This document shows, piece after piece, positions 29,060 through 38,419 of a stretch of 64,000 nucleotides of DNA (position 1 is its first letter; each line of letters begins with the position of its first letter). The stretch covers positions 1 to 64,000 of the forward strand of contig NZ_JARXYZ010000005.1 in NCBI RefSeq assembly GCF_029894125.1, written 5' to 3'. The notes under the pieces were generated by a model, which saw only the letters and a program-made list of their open reading frames with translations, made no database searches and was not told the DNA's origin. This DNA is from Kitasatospora sp. MAA19. GTDB taxonomy: Bacteria > Actinomycetota > Actinomycetes > Streptomycetales > Streptomycetaceae. The position numbers and the translations under genes were made by a program.

Positions 29060-29638
29060 TTACTGTACGTTTACGCCGAAATCGAGGGCGATGCCACGCA
29101 GGCCGGAGGCGTACCCCTGGCCCACCGCGCGGAACTTCCACTCACCGGCGTAGCGGTACAGCTCGCCGAAGATCATCGCGGTCTCGCTGGACGCGTCCTC
29201 GGAGAGGTCGTAACGGGCGATCTCCTGGCCGTCGAGGGAGTTGACGACCCGGATGTAGGCGTTGCGGACCTGCCCGAAGTTCTGCAGCCGCGCCTCGGCG
29301 TCGTAGATCGACACCGCGAACACCACCTTGTCCGCCTGCGCCGGCACCAGGTCCAGGTTGACCAGGACGACCTCGTCGTCACCCGTCTCGTCGCCGCCGG
29401 TGAGGTTGTCGCCGGTGTGCTCGACCGAGCCCTCGGGGCTCTTGAGGTTGTTGTAGAAGACGAAGTACTCGTCGCCGAGCACCCGGCCGCCACCACAGAT
29501 CAGGGCGCTCGCGTCGAGGTCGAACGGTGCGCCCGTGGTCGAACGGGCGGACCAGCCGAGGCCGATCTGGACCTGCGTCAGGTTCGGCGCGGCCTTGGTG
29601 AGCGAGACGTTCCCGCCCTTGGCGAGCGTGACCACCAT
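29060..29638 (-). CDS. terD: TerD-family stress protein
   Basis: This 192-residue single-domain TerD starts [19 protein letters not shown]. It has the DLDASALI motif, [18 protein letters not shown] with calcium-loop acidic residues, and [18 protein letters not shown]. TerD proteins are cytosolic or membrane-associated calcium-binding proteins tied to tellurite resistance and differentiation in Streptomyces. It is followed by the DUF475 gene and preceded by a second TerD paralogue about 70% alike. Confidence 0.93.
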   Translation of the reverse strand: MVVTLAKGGNVSLTKAAPNLTQVQIGLGWSARSTTGAPFDLDASALICGGGRVLGDEYFVFYNNLKSPEGSVEHTGDNLTGGDETGDDEVVLVNLDLVPAQADKVVFAVSIYDAEARLQNFGQVRNAYIRVVNSLDGQEIARYDLSEDASSETAMIFGELYRYAGEWKFRAVGQGYASGLRGIALDFGVNVQ

Positions 29639-29773
29639 GACTGTTCTTCCTCCCTTGCCTTCTCCCGGGGCGCGCCTACAAGGTGTAGTCCCCCGCGGCC
29701 CCGGCCGGCCCCGTTTGGCCGGCTGAACTTCCTGAACTCACATCCTCGCAGCGCACGCAGCGCGCACGAAGCC

Positions 29774-29810
29774 GGGGCGGCCCCGGACCGCGAAGGTCCG
29801 GGGCCGCCCC
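29774..29810 (-). terminator. Terminator of the second terD gene
   Basis: A perfect 16-bp GC-rich stem (GGGGCGGCCCCGGACC and complement) encloses the loop GCGAA, about 100 bp after the terD stop at 29909. Confidence 0.85.
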
Positions 29811-29908
29811 GTGCACGGCTTGCGCGCCGACGGCCCAGACGCCGACGACTCGACCGTCGACGACTCGCCGCTGCCGACTCAGGCGCCGACGCCTCGACTG
29901 CCGACGAC

Positions 29909-30484
29909 TCAGACGTTGACGCCGAAGTCCTGGGCGATGCCCCGCAGGCCGGAGGCGTAGCCCTGGCCGATGGCTCGGAACTTCCACTCGGCGCCGTTGC
30001 GGTACAGCTCACCGAAGACCATCGCGGTCTCGGTGGAGGCGTCCTCGGAGAGGTCGTAACGGGCCAGCTCCGTGTTGTCGGCCTGGTTCAGCACGCGGAT
30101 GAAGGCGTTGCGCACCTGGCCGAAGTTCTGCCCGCGGTTCTCGGCGTCGTAGATCGAGACCGGGAAGACGATCTTCTGCACGTCCGCCGGGACGCCGACC
30201 AGGTTGACCTTGATCGCTTCGTCGTCGCCCTCGCCCTCGCCGGTGCGGTTGTCACCGGTGTGCTCGACGGAGCCGTCCGGGCTCTTCAGGTTGTTGAAGA
30301 ACACGAAGTTCCCGTCCGCGGCGACCTTGCCCTGGTCGTTGCAGAGCAGCGCGCTGGCGTCCAGGTCGAAGTCCGTCCCGGTGGTGGTCCGGACGTCCCA
30401 GCCCAGGCCGACGACCACGGCCACAAGACCCGGGGCCTCCTTGGTGAGCGAGACGTTTCCGCCCTTGCTCAGGCTGACACCCAC
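29909..30484 (-). CDS. terD: TerD-family stress protein, second copy
   Basis: The 191-residue product starts at GTG ([20 protein letters not shown]) with GGAGGACAA upstream deciding the start. It has [11 protein letters not shown], the [18 protein letters not shown] loop and the same C-terminal [19 protein letters not shown]. The pair corresponds to the adjacent terD genes upstream of the peroxiredoxin gene in S. coelicolor. Separate terminators and ribosome sites suggest independent expression of the two copies. Confidence 0.93.
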   Translation of the reverse strand: MGVSLSKGGNVSLTKEAPGLVAVVVGLGWDVRTTTGTDFDLDASALLCNDQGKVAADGNFVFFNNLKSPDGSVEHTGDNRTGEGEGDDEAIKVNLVGVPADVQKIVFPVSIYDAENRGQNFGQVRNAFIRVLNQADNTELARYDLSEDASTETAMVFGELYRNGAEWKFRAIGQGYASGLRGIAQDFGVNV

Positions 30485-30681
30485 TTGTCCTCCAAGAATC
30501 GGGAGGCACGCCCTGGTGCCCCCGGTGGTGCGGTTCGAGGCGCCGGCCGGCGAGCGGCTCCTGCGCCACCCGGCCAACGGACCGAGCGTAGTGCGCGGTT
30601 CCCGTCCGGATGCGCGAACGGGTCCGGCGCGGCTGTTCGAAGTTCGGCCGGATGGGGCCCGCAGCGCGGTTCCCGGGGCCG

Positions 30682-31140
30682 TCAGAGCGCGTCGAGGGCC
30701 TTCAGGTACTCCTGCGCGTCCCGGGCGTCCGGGAGGTCGTTGACGACGCTCCAGCGCACCACGCCCGCCGTGTCGATCACGAAGGTGCCGCGCAGGGCGC
30801 AGCCCTTCCGCTCGTCGAGGACGCCGTAGGCGCGGGCGACCTCGCCGTGCGGCCAGAAGTCGGCCAGCAGCGGGAACTCCAGGCCCTCCCGGTCGGCGAA
30901 GACCCGCTGGGTGAACTGCGAGTCGCAGGAGACGCCGAGCACCTGGACCCGGTCGTCCTGCAGCCGCGGCAGCTCCCGCTGGATCGCGCCGAGCTCGCCG
31001 GTGCAGACGCCGGTGAAGGCGAACGGGTAGAAGACCAGGACGACGTTCCGCTCGCCCCGGAAGTCGGAGAGGCGGACCGGTTCGCCGTGCTGGTTGTTGA
31101 GCTCGAAGTCCGGAGCCTCGGTGCCGACCTCGATGGCCAT
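30682..31140 (-). CDS. Peroxiredoxin (AhpE/Bcp type)
   Basis: A 152-residue thioredoxin-fold peroxidase has the peroxidatic Cys46 in FTGVCTGEL and a second cysteine in VSCDSQF. The order [23 protein letters not shown] and DTAGVVRW is typical. It reduces hydroperoxides in the cytosol. The neighbours terD and DUF3052-aceE keep the S. coelicolor order. A stress link with the Ter genes is plausible but inferred. Confidence 0.92.
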   Translation of the reverse strand: MAIEVGTEAPDFELNNQHGEPVRLSDFRGERNVVLVFYPFAFTGVCTGELGAIQRELPRLQDDRVQVLGVSCDSQFTQRVFADREGLEFPLLADFWPHGEVARAYGVLDERKGCALRGTFVIDTAGVVRWSVVNDLPDARDAQEYLKALDAL

Positions 31141-31291
31141 GGACGGGACCTTTCTGACGCGACCACGCCGCGCGGCGGCGCGGCCCGGCGCCATCCTCGC
31201 ATCCGATCACCCGCGTTCCGCCGAACGGATGAGGCCCGGGCTTCCGCGCTCCATCCCTTTCGCCCTGGGCGAACGCGTCCGCACCCGGCAC

Positions 31292-31339
31292 CGCACGCCG
31301 GAAACGACCGGGCCCCGCACGCCGGAAACGACCGGGCCC
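31292..31339. repeat. Two tandem 24-bp repeats
   Basis: Two identical copies (31292-31315 and 31316-31339) contain GCCGGAAACGACCGGGCCC. The second runs into the palindromic terminator at 31332. Confidence 0.85.
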
Positions 31340-31367
31340 CGCCGGAGGATCCTCCGGCGGGGCCCGG
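31332..31367 (-). terminator. 36-bp perfect palindrome, terminator of the DUF3052 gene
   Basis: An uninterrupted 18+18 palindrome (first half ends CCGGAGGA) lies 20 bp after the DUF3052 stop. As RNA it forms a very stable hairpin with a minimal loop. Confidence 0.8.
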
Positions 31368-31387
31368 TCCGGGGCTTCAGAATCCGC

Positions 31388-31828
31388 TCAGCGCTTGCCG
31401 CCCGGCTTGGCCGTGGACTTGGTCGCGAGCCGGGTGGCCGCCCAGTCCTTGGCGACCGCGATCGAGCTGGTCTGGGAGAGGCCCGCGGTGCGGGCCGCAT
31501 CCGCGATCTCGGACGCCTCGATGTGGCCGTCGCGCCCGGTCTTGGGCGTCAGCAGCCAGATCAGACCACCCTCGGCCAGGTACTCCAGGGCGTCGACGAG
31601 GGAGTCGGTGAGGTCCCCGTCGTCGTCGCGGTGCCACAGCAGGACGGCGTCGGCGACGTCGTCGTAGTCCTCGTCGACGAGATCCGTCCCGGTGAGCTCC
31701 TCGATGCCGTCGCGGAGCTCCTGGTCAGTGTCGTCGTCGTACCCCAGCTCCTGAATGATCTGGCCCTCTTCGAAGCCGAGACGGGCCGCCGGGTTGGACT
31801 TGTCCGCGGGGTCCGCGGTCGCGCTCAC
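31388..31828 (-). CDS. DUF3052 protein
   Basis: This 146-residue acidic protein begins at GTG (MSATADPADKSN). It shows the DUF3052 pattern AARLGFEEGQIIQELGYDDD, VLLWHRDDDGDLTDSLVDAL and GGLIWLLTPKTG. The family is confined to actinobacteria and its function is unknown. It is divergently placed beside aceE, an arrangement kept across streptomycetes, so shared regulation is possible. Confidence 0.9.
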   Translation of the reverse strand: MSATADPADKSNPAARLGFEEGQIIQELGYDDDTDQELRDGIEELTGTDLVDEDYDDVADAVLLWHRDDDGDLTDSLVDALEYLAEGGLIWLLTPKTGRDGHIEASEIADAARTAGLSQTSSIAVAKDWAATRLATKSTAKPGGKR

Positions 31829-32345
31829 GGGAATAACCTCCAGTATTCGGCTCGGCGTCCATGCCGAGGCTGTGGCCGTAGTCCACACGGGCGCGGCGGT
31901 TCGCGCAAGTACCCGACCCCCGATCCCCCCCAAAGGTTGACGTGTCGCACCGGGACACGCCGTCCGGACGTGTCGGGAATCACACCGATTTGCCCTTCTC
32001 TGTGTAGGACAACGATGCTTCGGGTGGTCCCGGCCCACAGGCCGTACGCGTGCCCGAGATGCGAACGGCATTCGGGTCCGCGCGTACGCGGGCGTAGAGT
32101 CTCCTGTTGGCCCTCACCCCGGCCGCCCGCCATCGGGCGGACGGGAAACCAGGTCGGACCACCTCTGTTCGTAACACCCGGGGGTGTGCGGGGCGGGCGA
32201 AGACGCCCGGACCGCGCACCACCAGACCGTCCCGCCCACCAGGCGGAACGGTTACCGATCGGTAGAGATGACGGATCTCCGAGCGCGGTAGCACGATGGA
32301 GGCGGCGCGACACACCTCAGTTTCGACCGACAGTGAAGGAACAGC
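31829..32345. promoter_or_regulatory. Divergent control region, DUF3052/aceE
   Basis: These 517 bp carry no supported gene. A two-part inverted repeat spans 32043-32088 (CGTACGCG outer arms, CCCGA/TCGGG inner). A perfect palindrome TACCGATCGGTA lies at 32253-32264. Both are placed as leader or operator elements for aceE. Confidence 0.5.
32253..32264. promoter_or_regulatory. Candidate aceE operator
   Basis: The 12-bp perfect palindrome TACCGATCGGTA lies 81 bp before the aceE start codon. No regulator can be named. Confidence 0.4.
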
Positions 32346-35096
32346 GTGGCTTCCGGATCCGATCGCAACCCGATCATCATTGGCGGCCTTCCGAGTCAGG
32401 TCCCGGACTTCGATCCCGAGGAGACCGCGGAATGGCTGGAGTCGCTTGACGCGGCCATCGACGAGCGGGGGCGCGAGCGTGCCCGCTACCTGATGCTCCG
32501 CCTGATCGAGCGCGCCCGCGAGAAGCGTGTCGCCGTGCCCGAGATGCGCAGCACGGACTACGTCAACACCATCGCGACCAAGGACGAGCCGTTCTTCCCC
32601 GGCAACGAGGAGATCGAGCGGAAGATCCTCAACGCGACCCGTTGGAACGCGGCCGTCATGGTTTCCCGGGCGCAGCGCCCGGGCATCGGCGTGGGCGGCC
32701 ACATCGCCACCTTCGCCTCCTCCGCGTCGCTGTACGACGTCGGCTTCAACTACTTCTTCCGCGGCAAGGACGCCGAGGGCGAGTCCGGCGACCAGATCTT
32801 CTTCCAGGGCCATGCCTCCCCCGGCATCTACGCGCGCGCGTTCCTGCTGGACCGACTGTCCGAGCGGCAGCTCGACGCGTTCCGCCAGGAGAAGTCGAAG
32901 GCCCCGTACGGCCTGTCCAGCTACCCGCACCCGCGGCTGATGCCGGACTTCTGGGAGTTCCCGACCGTCTCGATGGGCCTCGGCCCGCTCGGCGCGATCT
33001 ACCAGGCCCGGATGAACCGCTATCTGGAGCACCGCGGGATCAAGGACACCTCCGACTCGCACGTCTACGCCTTCCTCGGCGACGGCGAGATGGACGAGCC
33101 GGAGTCGCTGGGCCAGCTGTCGCTGGCCGCCCGTGAGGGCCTGGACAACCTGACCTTCGTGGTCAACTGCAACCTGCAGCGCCTGGACGGCCCGGTCCGC
33201 GGCAACGGCAAGATCATCCAGGAGCTGGAGTCCCAGTTCCGGGGCGCCGGCTGGAACGTGATCAAGCTGGTCTGGGACCGCAGCTGGGACCCGCTGCTCG
33301 CGCAGGACCGCGACGGCGTCCTGGTCAACAAGCTGAACACCACGGTGGACGGCCAGTTCCAGACCTACGCCACCGAGACCGGCCAGTACATCCGCGAGCA
33401 CTTCTTCGGCAGCGACCTGCGCCTGCGCAAGATGGTCGAGAGCATGACCGACCAGCAGATCCAGCACCTGGGTCGCGGCGGTCACGACCACAAGAAGATC
33501 TACGCGGCGTTCAAGGCGGCCCGCGAGCACCAGGGCCAGCCGACGGTCATCCTGGCCCAGACGGTCAAGGGCTGGACGCTCGGCCCCAACTTCGAGGGCC
33601 GCAACGCCACCCACCAGATGAAGAAGCTGACGGTCGAGGACCTGAAGCGCTTCCGCGACCGGCTGCACCTGCCGATCACGGACAAGCAGCTCGACGAGGG
33701 CTACCCGCCCTACTACCACCCGGGCCGCGACTCCGAAGAGATCCAGTACATGCACGACCGCCGCAGCGAGCTGGGCGGCTACGTGCCGACCCGCAAGGTG
33801 CGCCCGCGTCAGCTGGAACTGCCCGGCGACGACGCGTACAAGGCGGTCAAGAAGGGGTCCGGCAACCAGACCATCGCCACCACCATGGCGTTCGTCCGGG
33901 TGCTCAAGGACCTCATGCGGGACAAGGGCATCGGCAACCGCTTCGTGCCGATCGCGCCCGACGAGTACCGCACCTTCGGCATGGACTCGCTGTTCCCGTC
34001 GGCGAAGATCTACAACCCGCTCGGCCAGACCTACGAGTCGGTCGACCGCGATCTGCTGCTGGCCTACAAGGAGTCGCCGACCGGGCAGATGCTGCACGAC
34101 GGCATCTCCGAGGCCGGCTGCACCGCCTCGCTGATCGCCGCCGGCTCGTCCTACGCCACCCACGGCGAGCCGCTGATCCCGGTGTACGTCTTCTACTCGA
34201 TGTTCGGGTTCCAGCGCACCGGCGACCAGTTCTGGCAGATGGCCGACCAGCTGGCCCGCGGCTTCGTGATCGGCGCCACCGCCGGCCGCACCACGCTGAC
34301 CGGTGAGGGCCTGCAGCACGCCGACGGCCACTCGCACCTGCTGGCCTCGACCAACCCCGGCGTCGTCGCGTACGACCCGGCGTACGGCTTCGAGATCGCG
34401 CACATCGTCCAGGACGGTCTGCGGCGGATGTACGGCTCCAGCGAGCAGTACCCGCACGGTGAAGACGTGTTCTACTACATGACCGTCTACAACGAGCCGA
34501 TCAAGATGCCGGCCGAGCCCGAGAACGTCGACGTCGAGGGCATCCTCAAGGGTCTGCACCGGTACGCGCCGGGCACCGCCGGCCAGATCCCGGCCCAGAT
34601 CCTCGCCTCCGGCGTGGCCGTGCCGTGGGCCCTGGAGGCCCAGCGCATCCTCGCCGAGGAGTGGAACGTCAAGGCCGACGTCTGGTCCGCGACCTCCTGG
34701 AACGAGCTGCGCCGCGACGCGGTGGAGGCCGAGGAGTTCAACCTGCTGCACCCCGAGGAGCAGCAGCGCGTGCCGTACGTCACCCAGAAGCTCCAGGGCG
34801 CCGAGGGCCCGGTCGTCGCCGTGTCCGACTGGATGCGCGCGGTGCCGGACCAGATCGCCCGCTGGGTGCCGGGCCAGTACCAGTCGCTGGGCGCCGACGG
34901 CTTCGGCTTCGCCGACACCCGCGGTGCGGCCCGTCGCTTCTTCCACATCGACGCGCAGTCGGTCGTCCTGGGGGTGCTCACCGAGCTCGCCAAGCAGGGC
35001 AAGGTCGACCGCAGCGCGCTGAAGGACGCGATCGACCGCTACCAGCTGCTCGACGTGACCGCGGCCGACCCGGGTGCCGCCGGCGGCGACGCCTGA
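32346..35096 (+). CDS. aceE: Pyruvate dehydrogenase E1, homodimeric type
   Basis: The 916-residue protein decarboxylates pyruvate with thiamine diphosphate in the pyruvate dehydrogenase complex. The TPP motif [12 protein letters not shown]...[13 protein letters not shown] is intact, and its length is normal for AceE. Other conserved blocks are [36 protein letters not shown] and [19 protein letters not shown]. It starts at GTG with AAGGA upstream. The E2 and E3 genes are not adjacent, as usual in actinobacteria. The neighbouring order matches the S. coelicolor aceE1 region. Confidence 0.97.
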   Translation: MASGSDRNPIIIGGLPSQVPDFDPEETAEWLESLDAAIDERGRERARYLMLRLIERAREKRVAVPEMRSTDYVNTIATKDEPFFPGNEEIERKILNATRWNAAVMVSRAQRPGIGVGGHIATFASSASLYDVGFNYFFRGKDAEGESGDQIFFQGHASPGIYARAFLLDRLSERQLDAFRQEKSKAPYGLSSYPHPRLMPDFWEFPTVSMGLGPLGAIYQARMNRYLEHRGIKDTSDSHVYAFLGDGEMDEPESLGQLSLAAREGLDNLTFVVNCNLQRLDGPVRGNGKIIQELESQFRGAGWNVIKLVWDRSWDPLLAQDRDGVLVNKLNTTVDGQFQTYATETGQYIREHFFGSDLRLRKMVESMTDQQIQHLGRGGHDHKKIYAAFKAAREHQGQPTVILAQTVKGWTLGPNFEGRNATHQMKKLTVEDLKRFRDRLHLPITDKQLDEGYPPYYHPGRDSEEIQYMHDRRSELGGYVPTRKVRPRQLELPGDDAYKAVKKGSGNQTIATTMAFVRVLKDLMRDKGIGNRFVPIAPDEYRTFGMDSLFPSAKIYNPLGQTYESVDRDLLLAYKESPTGQMLHDGISEAGCTASLIAAGSSYATHGEPLIPVYVFYSMFGFQRTGDQFWQMADQLARGFVIGATAGRTTLTGEGLQHADGHSHLLASTNPGVVAYDPAYGFEIAHIVQDGLRRMYGSSEQYPHGEDVFYYMTVYNEPIKMPAEPENVDVEGILKGLHRYAPGTAGQIPAQILASGVAVPWALEAQRILAEEWNVKADVWSATSWNELRRDAVEAEEFNLLHPEEQQRVPYVTQKLQGAEGPVVAVSDWMRAVPDQIARWVPGQYQSLGADGFGFADTRGAARRFFHIDAQSVVLGVLTELAKQGKVDRSALKDAIDRYQLLDVTAADPGAAGGDA

Positions 35097-35112
35097 TCAC
35101 CCGCTGGACCCT

Positions 35113-35148
35113 GAAGGGCCGGGCCTCCGCACGGAGGCCCGGTCCTTC
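35113..35148 (+). terminator. aceE terminator
   Basis: Two 17-nt arms with one G-T type mismatch (GAAGGGCCGGGCCTCCG against CGGAGGCCCGGTCCTTC) and a 2-nt centre begin 16 bp after the aceE stop. Confidence 0.82.
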
Positions 35149-35207
35149 GGCGTTCCCACCCCTGTGCCTCGGCCCGCACAGCGGTGTCAAGCCCTAGTCT
35201 CGTCCCC

Positions 35208-35672
35208 ATGACGAACGAGATCGCACCCGGGAACCCCGGTCGAGGGCACCCCGAACCCACCGACGGCGGAACCGAGTTCAACCGAGAGGTGATCGCCGAG
35301 TTCCGGGCGAACGGCGGTGTCGTCGGCGGCGAGCTCACCGGCCGGCCGGTGCTGCTGCTCACCGTCCGCGGCGCCCGCAGCGGCGAGCCGCGCACCACGC
35401 CGCTGGTCTACCTGCCGGACGGCGAGCGGCTGGTGGTCTTCGCCAGCAACGGCGGCAGCCCGAAGGACCCGCTCTGGTACCGCAACCTGCTGGCCCACCC
35501 CGAGGTCACCGTCGAGGTCGGCACCGACCGCTACCCCGCGCTGGCCGCCCCGGTCGCGCCGGAAGACCACGAGGCGCTGTGGGCCCGTCAGATCGCCACC
35601 GCGCCGCTGTTCGCCGACTACCGCGCCGGGGCCGGCCGGACGATTCCGCTGGTCGCCCTGGCTCGGGTCTGA
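35208..35672 (+). CDS. Deazaflavin-dependent nitroreductase-family oxidoreductase
   Basis: This 154-residue protein of the Ddn/DUF385 family has LLLTVRGARSGEPRTTPLVY near residue 50 and SPKDPLWYRNLLAHPEVTVEVG, the F420-binding split-barrel signatures. Family members use reduced F420 to reduce quinones, nitro compounds or other substrates. It is monocistronic and flanked by terminators. The substrate is not predictable. Confidence 0.88.
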   Translation: MTNEIAPGNPGRGHPEPTDGGTEFNREVIAEFRANGGVVGGELTGRPVLLLTVRGARSGEPRTTPLVYLPDGERLVVFASNGGSPKDPLWYRNLLAHPEVTVEVGTDRYPALAAPVAPEDHEALWARQIATAPLFADYRAGAGRTIPLVALARV

Positions 35673-35698
35673 CCCCGGGCGGCGGACGAGGACGCACG

Positions 35699-35730
35699 GC
35701 GGCCCCGGACTCCGCCGAGTCCGGGGCCGC
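35699..35730. terminator. Bidirectional terminator
   Basis: A perfect 14-bp stem (GCGGCCCCGGACTC and complement) with the loop CGCC lies between the convergent oxidoreductase and MFS genes. Confidence 0.85.
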
Positions 35731-35745
35731 TGGTGTGGGCGGGGA

Positions 35746-37350
35746 TCAGATGTGGACGGCCGGGCCCGCGTCGACGGCGCCGCGGCGGGTGAGCAGGCCG
35801 AGCACGGCGGCGGCGAAGGCCACCACGGCGGCGACCGCGAAGGCGAGCGACATGCCGCTGACGAAGGAGTCGTGCACGGCACCGGCCATCGCGTCCACCG
35901 CCTGCTGCGGGGTGCCGGCCGGGGCCGGCGGGGCGATGCCGAGCTGCGCGGCCTGCTTGAGGCCCTCCGCGTCCGCGCCCTGGACCGGCGGCAGGCCGGC
36001 CTTGGCCCAGTTGCCGGGCAGCACGTCGGTGACCTTGGCGGCCATCAGCGCGCCGAGCACCGCGGTGCCGAGGCTGCCGCCGACCTGCATCGCGGCCTGC
36101 TGCAGGCCGCCGGCCACCCCGGACAGCTCCAGCGGGGCGTTGCCGACGATCACCTCGGTGGCGCCGACCATGACCGGGCTGATGCCCAGGCCCATCAGGA
36201 TGAACCAGAGCGACATCACGCCGGTGCCGGAGCCCGCGTCCAGGGTGGACATGCCGAACATCGCGGCGGTGGTGATCAGCATGCCGGCCACGATCGGGAT
36301 CCGCGGGCCGAGCTTGCCGATCGCGATGCCCGCCACCGGCGAGCCGACGATCATCATGCCGGTCATCGGCAGCAGGTGGACGCCGGCCGAAACCGGCGAC
36401 ATCCCGTGCACGTTCTGCAGGTAGAAGGTCACGAAGAAGATCGCGCCGAAGAACGCGAAGGCCATCAGCACCATCAGCAGGGTGCCCGCCGACAGCGGCA
36501 CCGAACGGAACAGGCTGAGCGGGATCAGCGGCTCCTTCGCCCGGGCCTGCCAGAACGCGAAGAGCACCATCAGGACCACCGCGCCGCCCAGGAACAGCAG
36601 CGTGCGGGCGTCGCCCCAGCCCCACTCGGGGGCCTTGATGATGCCGAAGACCAGCGCGAACATCGCCACCGAGAGCAGCACGATGCCGGGCACGTCGAAG
36701 GACTTGGCGGCCTTCTCGGCCCGGACGTCCTTGAGGATCCACAGGCCCAGGCCGAGCGCGATCAGGCCGACCGGGATGTTGATGAAGAAGACCGACTCCC
36801 AGTTGACGTGCTCGACCAGCAGGCCGCCGACGATCGGGCCGGCCGCGGTGGACGCGCCGATCACGCCGCCCCAGATGCCGATCGCCATGTTGAGCTTCTC
36901 GGCCGGGAAGGCGCCGCGCAGCAGGCCGAGCGCGGCCGGCTGGAGCAGCGCGCCGAACAGGCCCTGGAGCACCCGGAAGGCGATCACGGTCTGGATGTTG
37001 CCGGCGAAGCCGATCGCGGCCGAGGTGGCGGCGAAGCCGACGGCGCCGACCAGGAAGGTGTTCTTGTGCCCGAACCGGTCGCCGATCTTGCCGGCCGTGA
37101 TCAGGAAGACCGCCAGGGCCAGCAGGTAGCCGCTGGTCACCCACTGGATCTCGGAGGGCGCCGCCTTCAGGTCCGCCTGGATGACCGGGTTGGCGATGGC
37201 GACGATCGTGCCGTCCAGGGCGACCATCATGACGCCGACCGCGACGGTCAGCAGGGTCAGCCAGGGGTGCCCCTTGAGCCCTCCCCCGCCCGGTGGCGTG
37301 CGCTGCGGCGGGACGTCCGCCTTGGCGTTCTTGACGACGGACTGGCTCAT
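35746..37350 (-). CDS. MFS drug efflux pump (DHA2/EmrB-QacA family)
   Basis: This 534-residue protein has about 14 hydrophobic helices. The DHA2 signatures are present: MVALDGTIVAIANPVI in TM1, GDRFGHKNTFLVG after TM2 and LQGLFGALLQPAALGLL in TM4. It should export drugs by proton antiport. A divergent TetR gene 214 bp away with paired palindromes between them indicates a classical repressor-pump unit. Confidence 0.92.
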   Translation of the reverse strand: MSQSVVKNAKADVPPQRTPPGGGGLKGHPWLTLLTVAVGVMMVALDGTIVAIANPVIQADLKAAPSEIQWVTSGYLLALAVFLITAGKIGDRFGHKNTFLVGAVGFAATSAAIGFAGNIQTVIAFRVLQGLFGALLQPAALGLLRGAFPAEKLNMAIGIWGGVIGASTAAGPIVGGLLVEHVNWESVFFINIPVGLIALGLGLWILKDVRAEKAAKSFDVPGIVLLSVAMFALVFGIIKAPEWGWGDARTLLFLGGAVVLMVLFAFWQARAKEPLIPLSLFRSVPLSAGTLLMVLMAFAFFGAIFFVTFYLQNVHGMSPVSAGVHLLPMTGMMIVGSPVAGIAIGKLGPRIPIVAGMLITTAAMFGMSTLDAGSGTGVMSLWFILMGLGISPVMVGATEVIVGNAPLELSGVAGGLQQAAMQVGGSLGTAVLGALMAAKVTDVLPGNWAKAGLPPVQGADAEGLKQAAQLGIAPPAPAGTPQQAVDAMAGAVHDSFVSGMSLAFAVAAVVAFAAAVLGLLTRRGAVDAGPAVHI

Positions 37351-37454
37351 CTGGGGCCCTCCGGGGGCGTGACAGAGAACGAAACGTGGGAGTGGCGCCG
37401 CGGCCCACCCGTCCCCACGAGTGCCCGGCCGGCGAGCGCCACTTCCGGCAGATT

Positions 37455-37512
37455 ATGTCAGCGTCTGACATTCGGCAAACACTGACTTCTGGCCCTGGCT
37501 GACATTTGTCAG
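37455..37512. promoter_or_regulatory. Paired TetR operators
   Basis: Two perfect inverted repeats share TGTCAG/CTGACA arms: ATGTCAG-cgt-CTGACAT at 37455-37471 and CTGACA-tt-TGTCAG at 37499-37512. Both sit between the divergent pump and tetR starts. Confidence 0.75.
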
Positions 37513-37564
37513 AACGCTAAGGTTGTGCTCCCACCCCGCCCGCACGCGCCCGGAAGGCCCCACC

Positions 37565-38266
37565 ATGGCCGCTCGCACCCCCACCCCCACCGCCGCCCCG
37601 GTCACCGCCGAACGGCTGCCCGGGCTGCGCGAGCGCAAGAAGCAGCAGACCCGGGACGCCCTCGTCCAGGCCGCCCACGTGCTCTTCCTCCGCCAGGGCT
37701 TCGCCCGCACCACCGTCGACGAGATCGCCTCCGCCGTCGAGGTCTCCCAGCGCACCTTCTTCCGCTACTTCGCCAACAAGGACGAGGTCGCGCTCGCCGT
37801 GATGGCCGAGGCCGAGGACCACTTCATCGCGTGCCTGCGCCGCCGCCCGGCCCACGAGTCCCCGCTCCAGGCGCTGCGCGCCGCGATCGTCCAGTCCTGG
37901 CTCGAACTCGGCGCCGAGCACCGCTCCGGCCCAGGCTCGATCACCACCGCCCTCGAACTGATGCGGATGATCGAGGAGACCCCCACCCTGCTCGCCACCC
38001 ACCTGCGCCGGGTCACCGAGCAGGAGCGGGTGGTCGTCCAGGTGCTCGCCGAGCGCGAGGGCCTCGACCCGGCCAGGGACCTGCGCCCCACCGTGCTCGC
38101 CGCCGTCTTCGGCAGCGTGCTGCGCGCCGCCCACCTGTCCTGGACCCCCGAGCAGGAGCCCGCCGGGCCCGAGGGCATGGTCGCCGTCATCGAGCGCCAC
38201 TTCGACCAGCTCGGCCCGGCCCTGTCCGGCCACTGGCGCACCGGCCCGCAGCAGGGGCCGCAGTAG
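37565..38266 (+). CDS. TetR-family repressor
   Basis: This 233-residue protein has its N-terminal HTH at about residues 25-72 (TRDALVQAAHVLFLRQGFAR, TVDEIASAVEVSQRTFFRYF), typical of TetR. The C-terminal helical ligand domain is of normal length. It very likely represses itself and the divergent MFS pump through the two TGTCAG-based palindromes. The inducer is unknown. Confidence 0.92.
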   Translation: MAARTPTPTAAPVTAERLPGLRERKKQQTRDALVQAAHVLFLRQGFARTTVDEIASAVEVSQRTFFRYFANKDEVALAVMAEAEDHFIACLRRRPAHESPLQALRAAIVQSWLELGAEHRSGPGSITTALELMRMIEETPTLLATHLRRVTEQERVVVQVLAEREGLDPARDLRPTVLAAVFGSVLRAAHLSWTPEQEPAGPEGMVAVIERHFDQLGPALSGHWRTGPQQGPQ

Positions 38267-38345
38267 GTCCGGAACCGGGCCCCGGGCAGGACCCCAGGAG
38301 GGTCCGGACCAGTGCCGCCCGCAGTACTACCCGGGTATCACCCCC

Positions 38346-38361
38346 TACCCCGGTAGCACCC
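38346..38361. promoter_or_regulatory. Putative response-regulator site, copy 1
   Basis: TACCCCGGTAGCACCC lies 59 bp before the histidine kinase start and recurs exactly at 40504-40519 before the DUF1023 hydrolase gene. A related TACCCGGGTA stretch lies at 38329-38338. Confidence 0.6.
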
Positions 38362-38419
38362 CCGATGTTCGACCCCAGTGCGACGACGGGCGGACACCAC
38401 CCTCCTAGGCTGGCCCGCG

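Noticed and set aside
32346..35096. Giant antisense reading frame opposite aceE
   Set aside because: Mirror of strong codon bias; composition and lack of motifs show it is not a gene.
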